From NCBI RefSeq assembly GCF_019048865.1, contig NZ_CP077604.1:4092001-4156000 (forward strand): a stretch of DNA of 64,000 nt, in the 5' to 3' direction. The notes below the pieces were generated by a model. It was not told where the DNA came from and did no database searches. It saw nothing but the letters and a program-made list of their open reading frames with translations. The translations under genes and the position numbers were made by a program. Below, in pieces: positions 26,448-36,536 of the stretch (positions are counted from its first letter, which is position 1; every line of letters starts with the position of its first letter). The stretch comes from Aquihabitans sp. G128 (lineage in GTDB: Bacteria; Actinomycetota; Acidimicrobiia; Acidimicrobiales; Iamiaceae).

Positions 26448-26693
26448 ATGGACAATCTCGATCTCGTAGCCGACCTCAACGCCCAGGACGACGACGGCCT
26501 CGGCTGGTCGACGTTGGCCGACGCTCACATGCCCGAGCGGGTGCGGTCCGGCGCGATGCTGCTCGCTGGCAACAGCCAGGCCCAGGCTGTGGTCCGCATC
26601 GTGGCCATCGATGAGGACGGCCAGATCCACTTCTCGATCCTGCCCGGCTCGGTGTCCAAGAACCGCCATCTGCTCGACCGAACGGTGGCCTGA
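26448..26693 (+). CDS. Small hypothetical protein adjoining att site 2
   Basis: The 81-residue acidic protein begins MDNLDLVADLNAQDDDGLGW and contains AQAVVRIVAIDEDGQIHFSI. Charge pattern and codon use look coding. No family is recognised. Two starts are possible (26418 and 26448); the second has GGTGA close upstream. The stop is 4 bp from the left arm repeats of att site 2, so it is the last gene of module E2. Confidence 0.5.
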   Translation: MDNLDLVADLNAQDDDGLGWSTLADAHMPERVRSGAMLLAGNSQAQAVVRIVAIDEDGQIHFSILPGSVSKNRHLLDRTVA

Positions 26694-26696
26694 GGC

Positions 26697-26716
26697 TTCT
26701 ACAGTTTCTTCTACAG
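26697..26716 (+). repeat. Left arm-type repeat pair of att site 2
   Basis: Two direct copies of TTCTACAG (26697-26704 and 26709-26716), 12 bp apart, begin 138 bp before core 2. The whole stretch from here to the core is closely similar to the left flank of site 3. Confidence 0.7.
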
Positions 26717-26834
26717 TGCCACCAGGTACGAAGCGGTAGCAGCGGGTACGGACCGTGACGACCGATCTACGAAAGCCCAGCTCAGAGGTACTGCGAGGTA
26801 CAGAACGGGACGGGTGGGAACGGTGACCGTACCG

Positions 26835-26879
26835 CTCATAACCCGAAGGTCGCAGGTTCAAATCCTGCCCCCGCCACCA
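26835..26879 (+). repeat. att core 2: 3' end of tRNA-Met(CAT)
   Basis: The 45 bp are identical to core 1, from anticodon loop CTCATAA to the ACCA end. The upstream bases GTACCG do not pair with the anticodon-stem strand CCCGA, so no functional tRNA is formed. It marks the boundary between modules E2 and E3. Confidence 0.85.
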
Positions 26880-26894
26880 AGTAATCGCAGGTCA

Positions 26895-26918
26895 GGCCCC
26901 ACTTTTCGGAGTGGGGCC
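26895..26918 (+). terminator. Hairpin terminator after att core 2
   Basis: GGCCCCACT pairs with AGTGGGGCC around a 6-base loop and is followed by TTCTGCTTTT. It is homologous to the hairpin after core 1. Confidence 0.65.
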
Positions 26919-26937
26919 TTCTGCTTTTCCGAGCCGC

Positions 26938-26956
26938 TTCTACAGATTTTCTACAG
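26938..26956 (+). repeat. Right arm-type repeat pair of att site 2
   Basis: Two copies of TTCTACAG (26938-26945 and 26949-26956), 11 bp apart, begin 59 bp after the core. They match the right pair of site 1. Confidence 0.7.
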
Positions 26957-27054
26957 TCCGGCGGCTCTTCAGCGCACTGGACAGATCGACGCGACTCCCT
27001 GACCTGCGGGTTCTCGGAGTGAGGTCGCCTGAAGGGCCGAACCTTCGAGTGACC

Positions 27055-27066
27055 AACCCGAAGGTC
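27055..27066 (+). repeat. Second copy of core motif AACCCGAAGGTC, right of att site 2
   Basis: The 12 bp repeat part of the tRNA core and occupy the same relative position as the copy at 6624-6635, again with an upstream inverted ACCTTCG. The rest of the interval to 27512 shows no gene or other signal. Confidence 0.4.
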
Positions 27067-27512
27067 AGCGCAGCGCCGAGCCGGAGCGAGCCTCTAGGTG
27101 GGGACGCACGGGACGCGTCGCAGGTGGGTGGACACCCTGAAGGCCGGCCCCGGAACCGCAACCACTTGCACCGAAGCCGCCGGATGTGAGCTCAGTTAGC
27201 TGATCCAGGCCGTGGAGGATCTTCACTCGCCCTCGAGGGGATGCCAGACGACGATCGATGTCGGCGAGGAGGCAGTCCTCGTGCCGCGTGTTGTCCTTCA
27301 GCGACAAGGGGGGGCGGTCGACGGTCTCACCTCCTCGGTGGGCCGGCTTCGTTGTCGGGCTCCTACTGTTAGCGTGGTGGGTGCCTTCAGCGCGAAGGAT
27401 TCAGAGCCCGGCAGGTTGCAAAAATACCATGGAAAGGCGGCCCTCGTGGCCGAGTACTTTTCTGTCGGGTGCGAGCAGCGCCCGGCGATCGCAGGTATGA
27501 CCCGCCCGCGGC

Positions 27513-30469
27513 GTGCTGCTCTGGGATCTGGTCGCCCCTGTCTTCGTGGAGCGTCCCAGTGAACTGGGGCCCATCTTGCGGGCTCTGATCGTCTGTGATG
27601 AGCGAGCGTTAGCAGTCTCGCTGCAGCGCCGGCTCGAGGGCGCTGCATCGGTACCGGTGGCGACGAGCGTCGTTGACTCTTCGGCGGGCGCCATTGCAGA
27701 GCTGGTCGCACGTGACTGTTCGGACGTGGTGGTGGCGGTCGAGTCGTCGGATCGCGCCCGACTCGTTGAGCTCGGCGAGTACGTCGCAGCACATCGCGTG
27801 CTGGCGCTGCTCACCTTTGGTCGCGACCCAGGGACCGGCGACTTCATCGATCCATGGAACGTCGGCGCTCATGGGCACTTCGCAGCCGATGATCTCACCG
27901 CCTCGAACCTGCTGCGAGCGGTCGCATACGCCCGCAGCCGTGCTGATCGGGGGCAGGCGGAGACGGGTCTGTTCCCCGTGTCGAACTCGGAAGCGCCATC
28001 GAAAGCGGCATGGTCGGCTCCACAGGCGAGCCGCCGGCTCGTGCTCGACGCGGTGAAGTTCCAGGCCAGCCTGCTCGCAGCGGCTGGGCAGGCGATCGTC
28101 GCCCACGATCCCAGCAACACCGTCGTGTACTGGAACGCCGCTGCGCAGGCCACGTACGGATGGAGCGCCGAGGAAGCCGTCGGGGCGGACATAGGCGTGC
28201 TGCTCCCGGTCGTTGCCGGCTGGGAGGAACGACACGTCGAAGTCGTCCAGCGGGCCCGCAGCGGCCAGAACTGGTCCGGTGAGCTCTGCGTCCACGCCAA
28301 GGGCGGAGCGCATGTCCCGGTGCTGGTGGCGAACACCGCTCTGCGCGACGATGCGGGCGAGTTGCTCGCAACCATCACCGTGTCCTCGGACATCTCAGAG
28401 CGATTGCGGAGCGAAGCTGCCGCAGCGCGCATGTCCGCGTTGGTCGAATCGTCGAGCGAGGCCATCTTCTCGACCGACCTCGACGGCAACGTCACCACGT
28501 GGAACCCTGCGGCTGCCCGCCTGTTCGGGTACACGAGCGGCGAGATTATCGGACAGCACGTCCGGATCCTCATGCCACCGGACATGCTTCCGGATCTCGG
28601 GCCCGCGCTGGCACGGGTCATCGCAGGGCACACCGTCGCGGAGGCTGCGACGCTTGCTCGCCGGGCGGATTCCACCTTGGTGGAGCTCTCGACATCGATG
28701 TCGCCGTTGCGCGATCGCTTCGGCGCCGTGATCGGCGTGTCGATGATCGGTCGAGACATAACTGAACGGATCGAGTACGAGCGTCGCATCACCGCGGACC
28801 GTCGCCGCCTGGAGGAGGCACAGGCCTCGGCAGGGTTCGGCAGCTTCGAGATCGACCTCGTCGCCAACAGCCTCACCAGGTCGGATGAGTTCTGGCGCAT
28901 CATCGGTCGGACGCCGGATGACCAGGAGGGCCAAGACTTCAGCTTCGTCCATCCCGACGACCTCCACGAGGTCGAGGAGGCGCTGGGTCGCGTCCTCGAT
29001 GGGCAGAGCGCCGTCGACTGCACGCATCGCGTCGTCCGGCCGAACGGCGAAGTCCGCTGGGTCATCACGAGAACCAGCAAGTTCCGTGACCCGTCGGACC
29101 TCGTCATCGCCGGAACGATGCTCGACATCACCGACCGCAGAGAAGCAGAGCTGGCAACGGAACACCTTGTCTTCCACGACCCGCTGACCGGGCTGCCGAA
29201 CCGCGCCAGGATCACCGACCGGCTGGACTTCCAGTTGACCGCACGAAACACGGGCGATGGCAGGATCGCCGTCGCTCTCCTCGACCTCGACCAGTTCAAG
29301 GTCGTCAACGACTCCCTCGGCCACGCTGCCGGCGACAGCGTCCTCCTCGAGGTGGCGCGGCGTATCGAGACCGTCCTCAAGACCGATGAGGTGCTCGCAC
29401 GATTCGGAGGAGACGAGTTCGCGGTGGTCGCCATGGGCGTCGCCGATCTCAGCGAATGCGACGAGCTCGGTTCACGACTGCTCGCTTCACTCGACGAACC
29501 GGTCACGGTCGACCGACGCGACTTCCACCTGTCGTTGAGCGTGGGGATCACGCTCAACGAGCCGGGTGACAGCGCCGACAGCATGTTCCGTGAGGCCGAT
29601 ATCGCGATGTACCACGCCAAGGAGAGCGGTCGCGCCCGGATGGCGATGTACGACGAATCCCTCCAAGCCGCCAGTCGTCGACGACTCGATCTGCGCGCCG
29701 CACTTCAGACAGCTCTTGACCTCGATGAGCTGTCCATCGTCTACCAACCTGTGATCGACCTCCAAAGATGCGAACCAGCGGGTTCGAGGCGCTCATCCGC
29801 TGGACCAGCCCGACCTTCGGCGCCGTCAGCCCCGCAGAGTTCATCCCGATCGCCGAGGAGGCAGGACTCATCGGTGCCATCGGCGAGTGGGTGCTCCACG
29901 AGGCACTCGCGCAGGTCGCCGAATGGCGACGAGGCGATCCGGGCGATCAGCGAACGTGGGTGGCGGTCAACCTCTCGGCCCGCCAGGTCGAGAACCTCGA
30001 CCTGGTAGATCGGGTGACATCAGCGCTCACCTCCGCCGATGTCCCGGCCGATGCTCTGCACCTCGAGCTCACCGAGAGCATCCTCATGGATACGGTCGGC
30101 TCATCGGTTGCCACGATGCACGCCTTGCACGACCTGGGCATCCATCTGAGCATCGACGACTTCGGCACCGGTTACTCGTCGCTCAGCTACCTCAAACGCC
30201 TACCGATCGACACGCTGAAGATCGACAAGTCCTTCGTCGATGGACTCGGCATGGAAGGCGACGACACGTCGATCGTGCAGGCCATCGTCAGCCTCGCCCG
30301 AGCACTCCAGATGGACGTCCTTGCTGAAGGCATAGAGACCGAGACCCAACTCCAGGCGCTCGTCGACCTTGGCTGCGACAACGGGCAAGGGTACCTCTGG
30401 AGTCCCGGAGTCCCAGCCGCAGAGGCAACCGCCTGGGTCGATCATGACCGCTCGGCCTCGTCGACGTGA
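27513..30469 (+). CDS. Multi-PAS GGDEF-EAL cyclic-di-GMP protein, frameshifted
   Basis: The N-terminus is receiver-like (LRALIVCDERALAVSLQRRL). Three PAS domains follow (around AIVAHDPSNTVVYWNAAAQA, AIFSTDLDGNVTTWNPAAAR, and SFVHPDDLHEVEEAL with DITDRREAE). The GGDEF domain has an intact RFGGDEF signature and DPLTGLPNRA. The EAL domain, in another frame from about 29768, has FEALIRW, DDFGTGYSSLSYLKRLPIDT and LKIDKSFVDGL. One missing base near 29766-29770 separates the two frames; a repaired protein would be about 985 residues. Both synthase and phosphodiesterase motifs look intact. It probably senses redox or a ligand through PAS domains and controls c-di-GMP. Confidence 0.85.
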
Positions 30470-30551
30470 GCGCACGGACGATGCCCCCGAGGACGTCGTC
30501 GGAGACGGCGCCGACCGAGCGGGTCGGGCCTGGAGGCCAGTGGCGGTGGCC

Positions 30552-31382
30552 CTAGGACCGGCTGCGCTCGGGCTCCACGAAGTGCGACGTCAGGCGCCCG
30601 ATCAGGCCCGATCGACCGGGGGCGAAGCGTACGAACGCGTCGACCAGGCGGGCGTCGGGCCCGATGACGCACCGGGCGCGGTCGTGCTCGATGGCGGAGA
30701 CGATGCGGCGGGCGACGGCGTCGGGTGGGCGCATGGCGAGCGGCGCGAGCCGGCTGTTGCCCATCTGGGCGAGGCGGGAGGCTTCGCCGCCGCGAGCGGT
30801 GTTGGTGATGCCGGTGCGGATCGCTCCCGGGAAGACGGCGGTGACGCCGATGGGGGTGGTGACGAGCTCGCTGCGGAGCGCTTCGGTGAACCCGCGCACG
30901 GCCCCCTTGGTGAGGGAGTAGGAGGCGTTGTGGGGGAGTCCCAGGAGGCCCACCATCGATGACAGGTTGACGATGTGTGCTTCTTCCGCCTGGCGCAAGT
31001 AGGGGAGGAAGGCGCGGCAGCCGTGCACGACGCCCCACAGGTTGATGTCGACGATCCAGTGGAGGTCGTCGAGGGACTCGTCCTCGAAGGCACCGGCGGA
31101 TGTGACGCCGGCGTTGTTGACCAGGATGTGGCAGCCGCCGTGGAGGGTGGCGATGTCGTGGGCGAGCGAGCGCATCTGGTCGGCGTCGGTGACATCGGCG
31201 ATGTGGGTGGACGCGGTGTGCCCCTCGTTCGCTAGCAACTTCGCTGTGCGCTCGAGCGCGGCTTGGTCGATGTCGACGAGGGCGAGGCGGCAGCCGCGGC
31301 GGACCAGGGCCGCAGCGGTGGCGCGGCCGATGCCTCCGCCGGCACCGGTGACGATGGCGACCCGATCGGTGAACGACTTCAC
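30552..31382 (-). CDS. Short-chain dehydrogenase/reductase
   Basis: The 276-residue protein begins at GTG 31382 with VKSFTDRVAIVTGAGGGIGR (TGxxxGIG). It has HILVNNAGVTSAGAF (NNAG) and NASYSLTKGAVRGFTEALRS (YxxxK), and a C-terminal extension typical of SDRs of about 270 residues. It is transcribed divergently from the TetR gene at 31507, which probably regulates it together with the downstream flavin oxidoreductase. Confidence 0.85.
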   Translation of the reverse strand: MKSFTDRVAIVTGAGGGIGRATAAALVRRGCRLALVDIDQAALERTAKLLANEGHTASTHIADVTDADQMRSLAHDIATLHGGCHILVNNAGVTSAGAFEDESLDDLHWIVDINLWGVVHGCRAFLPYLRQAEEAHIVNLSSMVGLLGLPHNASYSLTKGAVRGFTEALRSELVTTPIGVTAVFPGAIRTGITNTARGGEASRLAQMGNSRLAPLAMRPPDAVARRIVSAIEHDRARCVIGPDARLVDAFVRFAPGRSGLIGRLTSHFVEPERSRS

Positions 31383-31506
31383 CGGCCGTTCCCCGTCGTC
31401 TCCGGGCTCACGCGCTCGATGGCCGAGCGGCCTGCGTCGGGGGTGGGTGGCACGTCGTGCTCCATTCAGATGCCAGTGGTAACGGAAAGACCGTAGACTG
31501 TGGTCC

Positions 31507-32151
31507 ATGGCTGATCGGCACGATGCAGGCAAGGGGGTGCCGGGCCCCGCCGTTGGGCGGCCCCGGGACAGCCGGATCGCCGAGGAGGTCCTTGCGGCGA
31601 CGAGGGCGTCGCTCACTGAGCTGGGCTGGGAGCGCACCAGCATGCGCGGCGTGGCGGAGCGCGCAGGGGTAAGTCGCCCGGCCATCGCCCGCCGGTGGCC
31701 CTCGAAGACGCACCTCGTCCTCGAAGCGATCCTGGGGGCTGCCCCGGATCTCGGCGCGTTCGACGGGGTCGACACGGCGGGATGGATCTCGGGGGTGATC
31801 GCGGGCAGCTTCGACATCTTCGATCGGCCCGAGGTGCGCGCCGCGGCGCCCGGCCTGCTGGCAACCCTGCGCGACCATCCCGACATCCGTGAGGCGCTCT
31901 GGCTGGGGTTCAGCGGGCCAGCCTCGGCGCTGGTGGGCCCTGTTCCCGCCGAGTCGGTCGACGGCGCCCGCGGGTCGGCGCCATTGGGTTCGGCCATGGA
32001 CCGACTCGTGGACGCGCAGGCCGCGATCGTGCTCGCAGCCGGCGCCGCCCTCTTCCTCAGCCTCGTCGTCGGTGACGACGACCGGGTGCGCGACCGCGTC
32101 ACGTCGGCGCTGAGCGCGTCGATGGCGAAGATCCTCGACCTCGAGACCTGA
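31507..32151 (+). CDS. TetR/AcrR-family regulator
   Basis: The 214-residue protein has the TetR helix-turn-helix near the N-terminus (ELGWERTSMRGVAERAGVSR, then PAIARRWPSKTHLVLEAIL), followed by a helical ligand domain. The gene is divergent from the SDR gene and 12 bp before the old-yellow-enzyme gene, so autoregulation and control of both are likely. The 125-bp gap on its left includes an imperfect palindrome GACCGTAGACTGTGGTC that could be an operator. Confidence 0.85.
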   Translation: MADRHDAGKGVPGPAVGRPRDSRIAEEVLAATRASLTELGWERTSMRGVAERAGVSRPAIARRWPSKTHLVLEAILGAAPDLGAFDGVDTAGWISGVIAGSFDIFDRPEVRAAAPGLLATLRDHPDIREALWLGFSGPASALVGPVPAESVDGARGSAPLGSAMDRLVDAQAAIVLAAGAALFLSLVVGDDDRVRDRVTSALSASMAKILDLET

Positions 32152-32163
32152 CAGGAACCAACG

Positions 32164-33447
32164 GTGCCCACTTCATCCCAACCCACCTCCGACCCCGACT
32201 CGGCCGGGGCTGATCGCTCAGCGAGGCTGTTCGAGCCGGCTCCGCTCGGCCCGCTGACCCTGCGCAACCGCATCATCAAGGCCGCAACCTTCGAGGGCAT
32301 GACCCCCGACGGCGTCGTCACCGAGGACCTCATCGGCTTCCACCGCGGCGTCGCGGAGGGCGGCGCCGCGATGAGCACCGTCGCGTACCTGTCGATCGCA
32401 CCCGAGGGGCGCACCGACTCCGGTTGCATCCTCCTGGTGCCCCGAGCACGGGACGGCCTGCGCCGGCTCACCACAGCCATCCACGACGAAGGCGCGCTCG
32501 CCCAAGCGCAGATCGGCCACGCCGGACCCGTGGCGAACGCATCGTCGAACCAGGCGAGGTCCCTGGCGCCAGGGCGCATGTTCAACCCGCTCGGCATGCG
32601 CTTCGCGAAGGCCGCCGACGAGTATGACATCGCCCGGGTCACCTCGGACTACGAGCGGGCGGCGAAGCTCTGCGTCGACGCCGGGTTCGACTCCCTCGAG
32701 ATCCACATCGGCCACAACTACCTGCTCAGCTCGTTCCTCAGCCCGAAGTTCAACCGCCGCACCGACCGCTGGGGCGGCTCGATCGAGAACCGGGCCCGCT
32801 TCGCCCGCCAAGTGGTCACGGCAGTCCGCGCCGCCGTGGGAACCGACGTGGCGGTGACGGCGAAGCTGAACATGGTCGACGGCTACCGCGGGGGACTGAC
32901 GACCGAGGACAGCCTGCAGGTCGCCCAGCTCCTAGAAGCCGACGGCGGCCTCGATGCCATCGCCCTGACCGGGGGCAGCTCGCTCGCCAACCCCATGTAC
33001 CTCTTCAAGGGAGCGGCGCCGACGCGCGAGTTCGGTGCAACGCTGCCGTGGTACCTGCGACCCGGGTTCCGGCTGGTCGGTGACCGGTTCCTCCACACCT
33101 ATCCCTACGAAGAGGCCTACTTCCTCGATCAGGCTCTGCGGTTCCGAGCGGCGCTCGACATGCCCATCATCCTGCTCGGAGGGATCAGCGAAATGGCGAC
33201 CGCCGAGCGCGGGCTGGCCGCAGGCTTCGAGTTCGTGGCCATGGCCCGAGCCATACTCCACCACCCCGACATCGTCAACGAGTGGGCCGGCGGCACCGGC
33301 CCCACCTCGGGGTGCATCCACTGCAACCGGTGCATGCCGACGATCTACACCGGCACCCGCTGCCCACTCGTCGATCGGCACCCGGGCGACCGTCCCATCG
33401 ACATCCCCCGTTGGGCGACCGACCGGCCCATCGCGACCCCCGAGTGA
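32164..33447 (+). CDS. Old yellow enzyme-family NADH:flavin oxidoreductase
   Basis: The 427-residue protein starts at GTG. It has LFEPAPLGPLTLRNRIIKAA, GALAQAQIGHAGP, DSLEIHIGHNYLLSSFLSPK and NRRTDRWGGSIENRARFARQ, the classic OYE signatures. FVAMARAILHHPD and a C-terminal GCIHCNRCMPTIYTGTRC follow. The cysteine cluster near the C-terminus recalls the Fe-S-binding region of the 2,4-dienoyl-CoA reductase branch, but the second flavin domain of those enzymes is absent. It follows the TetR gene by 12 bp. Confidence 0.85.
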   Translation: MPTSSQPTSDPDSAGADRSARLFEPAPLGPLTLRNRIIKAATFEGMTPDGVVTEDLIGFHRGVAEGGAAMSTVAYLSIAPEGRTDSGCILLVPRARDGLRRLTTAIHDEGALAQAQIGHAGPVANASSNQARSLAPGRMFNPLGMRFAKAADEYDIARVTSDYERAAKLCVDAGFDSLEIHIGHNYLLSSFLSPKFNRRTDRWGGSIENRARFARQVVTAVRAAVGTDVAVTAKLNMVDGYRGGLTTEDSLQVAQLLEADGGLDAIALTGGSSLANPMYLFKGAAPTREFGATLPWYLRPGFRLVGDRFLHTYPYEEAYFLDQALRFRAALDMPIILLGGISEMATAERGLAAGFEFVAMARAILHHPDIVNEWAGGTGPTSGCIHCNRCMPTIYTGTRCPLVDRHPGDRPIDIPRWATDRPIATPE

Positions 33448-33621
33448 CCGCAGACCAACAGCCCTGGCTACCGCGGAAGGTCGGCTACGCCACTTGGATC
33501 GGTGGAGCGGTGGCCGCAGAGCCTGCAGAGTGCGGTGAGGTCGCGTCGGCACGTGGTCAGATTCCTTTGACCCAAAGCGGGCAGGTGTCGTCGACCAGGT
33601 GGCCGTCTTAGCTTGGCGGCT

Positions 33622-33933
33622 ATGACCTGGCCGACCCTCGTAGAAGAACTCGCAGCGCTCCGAGCTGACGGGTACACCGCTGATTTCAGCGTCACGTCCG
33701 AGGCTTCCTTACGCTGCACCAGTTGCGGCCACAGCCATCCAGCCAACCGCGTCACCATCGAGTCGATCGCCCGCTTCGAGGGTCAGTCGAACCCGGACGA
33801 CCAGTCCATCGTCTTCGGACTTCGCTGCGAACACTGCGGCCTGCGCGGTGTCCTCGTCACCGCATACGGGCCGACTGCGTCCGAGCAGGAAGCCGAAGTC
33901 ATCCTCGCTCTCCCGGCGCCCCCGCCCACCTGA
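33622..33933 (+). CDS. Small zinc-ribbon protein, paralogue of the C-terminal half of the protein at 50995
   Basis: The 103-residue protein begins MTWPTLVEELAALRADGYTA and has CTSCGH and CEHCG pairs. The central RFEGQSNPDDQSIVFGLRCE is closely similar to RFEGDSNPDDQAILFALRCA in the HMA-fused protein 17 kb downstream in the same module. Its function is not known; a zinc-ribbon regulator or redox protein is possible. Confidence 0.65.
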   Translation: MTWPTLVEELAALRADGYTADFSVTSEASLRCTSCGHSHPANRVTIESIARFEGQSNPDDQSIVFGLRCEHCGLRGVLVTAYGPTASEQEAEVILALPAPPPT

Positions 33934-33979
33934 GCGGCTCCGCCAAGCACACGCTTTGCACTCGCGTCATGCTGTGGCA

Positions 33980-34876
33980 GTGGAACCAACGAACACGCTC
34001 GAAGCTGCGGCTTACCGTCATGTCCTGTTGCCCGTCGACGGGTCAAAGCTGTCCGCTGCGGCGCTGCCGACCGCGCAGGCGCTCGCGAAGCGATTCGGCG
34101 CCGAACTGACGCTCCTCGCGGTCCTGCAGCCCGGTAGGACCGATAGCGGTGAGCTGCTGAACTTGATCGACGAGTCCTTCGTAGACTTCCCGGATCCACC
34201 GCCAGTCGAAGTCGCCGTTGCCGATGACCCAAGCCAGGAGATCGTTGCTCAGGCCGCTGCGCTCGAGAGGAGCATCGTGTGCATGTCAACGATCGGACGC
34301 GGGCGCCTCAGCGGGGCCGTCCTCGGCTCAACGACCCGGGCGGTGTTGCAGACGACCCAACAGCCCTTGGTTGCCGTCGGCCCGAACGCTGATCGGCCAG
34401 GTCTCCTCGGACGCCCACCCCGCCGCCCCGCAGGCTGGCCCGAACCGTTGTCGATCCCGCGCGTCGTGGCGTGCGTCGACGGGTCAAAGACATCGGAAGC
34501 GGTGCTGCCCGACGCTGCAGCTTGGGCAGCTGCGCTCGACGCGGAACTGGTGATCCTCACCGTTTCCGCAGACAACCCTGCAACTCTGGACGGCAAGAGT
34601 CGCAACACCTTCGGCCCAGCAGACCCCACCAGCTACGTCAACGATCTTGCGTCTCGGTTTCAGGGCCCGATCAGGGCTGTTGGACACGTCACCGAGGACC
34701 CCATCAGCGTTCACGCCGGTGTCAAGACCTACCTCGACCACAATCCGGCGAGTCTTGTCGCACTCACCACCCACGCACGTTCGGGCTGGAGCCGGATGCG
34801 CGTCGGCGCCACCGGGGCAGACATCGTGCGGACCTCGACGATCCCGGCTCTCGTTGTACCGCTGACGCCCGCGTGA
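33980..34876 (+). CDS. Universal stress protein, tandem UspA domains
   Basis: The 298-residue protein has two UspA domains. The first begins YRHVLLPVDGSKLSAAALPT and ends with STIGRGRLSGAVLGSTTRAV. The second begins PRVVACVDGSKTSEAVLPDA and ends LTTHARSGWSRMRVGATGAD. The GxxG-x9-G(S/T) ATP-binding pattern is clear in the first. Start codon choice between GTG 33974 and 33980 is open. The gene lies with other stress genes of module E3. Confidence 0.8.
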   Translation: MEPTNTLEAAAYRHVLLPVDGSKLSAAALPTAQALAKRFGAELTLLAVLQPGRTDSGELLNLIDESFVDFPDPPPVEVAVADDPSQEIVAQAAALERSIVCMSTIGRGRLSGAVLGSTTRAVLQTTQQPLVAVGPNADRPGLLGRPPRRPAGWPEPLSIPRVVACVDGSKTSEAVLPDAAAWAAALDAELVILTVSADNPATLDGKSRNTFGPADPTSYVNDLASRFQGPIRAVGHVTEDPISVHAGVKTYLDHNPASLVALTTHARSGWSRMRVGATGADIVRTSTIPALVVPLTPA

Positions 34877-34940
34877 CCGAACGGGCCCATGCGACGCAGA
34901 CAGTGCACCCCATCAGCATGATCGCCCTCGGAGGCGCCCG

Positions 34941-35804
34941 ATGATCCACAACCCTCTGATGCCTGCTGCGTTCGTCGGGCACGGCAGCCCCATGAACACA
35001 CTCGAGGACAACCGCTTCACCGACGCGTGGAAGGCTTTCGGCGCCAGCGTCCCCACCCCCAGAGCGGTTCTCTGCATCTCGGCGCACTGGTACATCAATG
35101 CCACCGCCGTGACCGCCATGGCCGTCCCGCGTGTCATCCACGACTTCTACGGCTTCCCCGACGAGCTGTTCGCCTACGACTACCCCGCCCCTGGGCACCC
35201 CGAAGTCGCTGAACTCGTCGCCGACGTTGCAAAGCCACAGTGGGTCGGCCTCGACCTCGACAGCTGGGGCCTCGACCACGGCACCTGGTCGGTCCTGGCG
35301 CACATGTTCCCTGATGCCGACATCCCTGTCGTGCAGCTCTCCATCAACGCCTCGCAGCCGCTCGGCTACCACCTCGACATCGGCGCCCGACTCGCCCCGC
35401 TCCGCCGGGAGGGCATCCTCATCGTCGCCAGCGGCAACATCGTCCACAACCTTCGCTCCATCGACTGGAGCCAGCCCGACGGGGCGGCCGCCTGGAACAG
35501 CCGCTTCGACGAGTCTGCGTCGGAACTGCTGCGCGAACGTCCAGGCGACATCCTCGAGCTCACCGATCACGCCGACTTCGACCTCGCCGTGCCCACCCCC
35601 GACCACTTCATCCCGATGCTCTACCTCGCAGCGCTTGCCGCCGAAGCCGATGACACCCCCGAGATCCTCGTCGAGGGTCCCAGCTTCGGATCGATCTCGA
35701 TGACCAGCTATGCCCTCGGGGCCGACTGCCCGCCATCGACGGACGTAGCCCCCACCCAGTCCACGATGATCGCCAGCGCCCCTCCGGACCAGACCAACAT
35801 CTGA
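34941..35804 (+). CDS. ygiD: Class III extradiol (LigB/YgiD-like) dioxygenase
   Basis: The 287-residue protein starts MIHNPLMPAAFVGHGSPMNT. It has the metal-binding histidines in GHGSP, CISAHWYIN and LDHGTWSVLAHMFPDADIPV, and a late VPTPDHFIPMLYLAAL. This order is that of 4,5-DOPA-extradiol-dioxygenase-like enzymes (YgiD, LigB family), which cleave catechols with Zn or Fe(II). The physiological substrate is unknown in bacteria of this type. Length is normal. Confidence 0.82.
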   Translation: MIHNPLMPAAFVGHGSPMNTLEDNRFTDAWKAFGASVPTPRAVLCISAHWYINATAVTAMAVPRVIHDFYGFPDELFAYDYPAPGHPEVAELVADVAKPQWVGLDLDSWGLDHGTWSVLAHMFPDADIPVVQLSINASQPLGYHLDIGARLAPLRREGILIVASGNIVHNLRSIDWSQPDGAAAWNSRFDESASELLRERPGDILELTDHADFDLAVPTPDHFIPMLYLAALAAEADDTPEILVEGPSFGSISMTSYALGADCPPSTDVAPTQSTMIASAPPDQTNI

Positions 35805-35958
35805 CCCCGGGGGTTGCAACTCAAGGCTTCGCACCGCAACAGAGCCGGCGCGGCGCAGAAGGAGAAGGGAACCGAGAACCAGGCTTGAGAATGGGAGGGA
35901 ACGGACATCATGGCTGCGGCAGGTTGAGCGGGCCGGAGAGGCAACGCTCCTGGGGTTG

Positions 35959-36050
35959 TCAGTGGGCGGTCTGGCCGCCATCGACCATGACGACGCCCTC
36001 TTTGGCGAATGACGCGAGGTGTGAGGCGATGAAGGCCCCTCGCAGCAGAC
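35959..36050 (-). pseudogene. C-terminal fragment of an SDR gene
   Basis: About 28 codons on the minus strand read LLRGAFIASHLASFAKEGVV followed by MVDGGQTAH and a stop. This matches the C-terminal end of classical SDRs (S-x-L-A ... G-x-x-x-x-VDGG). No other part of an SDR is seen nearby. The remaining sequence from 35805 to 36254 shows no gene. Confidence 0.5.
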
Positions 36051-36254
36051 ATGGGGCTGCACATCCACAAGGGAAACAACGTCCCGTTCCCGGCCGTTGC
36101 CGACGCCCCCCCCGCTGACCGGAGCGTCCTCACCCTCGGTACGACGGTCCTGCACCGCTGCATCGACGCGCTCACTACACCCGCTAAATGGGGCAGCTTC
36201 GCAACCTGTTCCAGGGAGAAAAGTGCGACGTCGCACCAACCGGTCTTTTCGACT

Positions 36255-36371
36255 ATGGTGATGGACATGGCTACATCGGCTGCGTTTGCGACACGAGGGA
36301 TCACGATTCCCGCCGCAGACCGCCCTGCGTGCTGGTGGGCTCTGCTCGTCGGCGCACCGCCGACTGTCTGA
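36255..36371 (+). CDS. Candidate small ORF with C-terminal WWALLVGAPP motif
   Basis: The 38-residue frame reads MVMDMATSAAFATRGITIPA and ends in ACWWALLVGAPPTV before a stop. The last ten shared residues recur at the end of the AlkA frame (40299), also directly before a stop. The start is preceded by an AT-containing CGACTATG without an obvious ribosome site, so translation may be leaderless. Function unknown. Confidence 0.35.
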   Translation: MVMDMATSAAFATRGITIPAADRPACWWALLVGAPPTV

Positions 36372-36536
36372 CGCAGGGCTCTGCGAGTCGAGCGCACCAG
36401 CTCGTCGGCTACGCCTTGCACGCCGGCACCCATCAGCAGACGCGACATGGTCGCTGAAGTTGCTGGCGTAGCAGGATTTATTCTTTGAACGCTTGAGTGT
36501 TCGAAGACCTTCTTTGACGCGCCCGGGAGGTGAACC

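Noticed and set aside
27869..29620. 583-codon minus-strand open frame opposite the GGDEF protein
   Set aside because: The plus strand carries PAS and GGDEF motifs; the minus frame has no motif and Ser/Arg-rich composition.
31490..31506. Palindrome before the TetR gene as a defined operator
   Set aside because: The symmetry is imperfect and only one copy is seen; it is mentioned under the TetR gene but not listed as a site.
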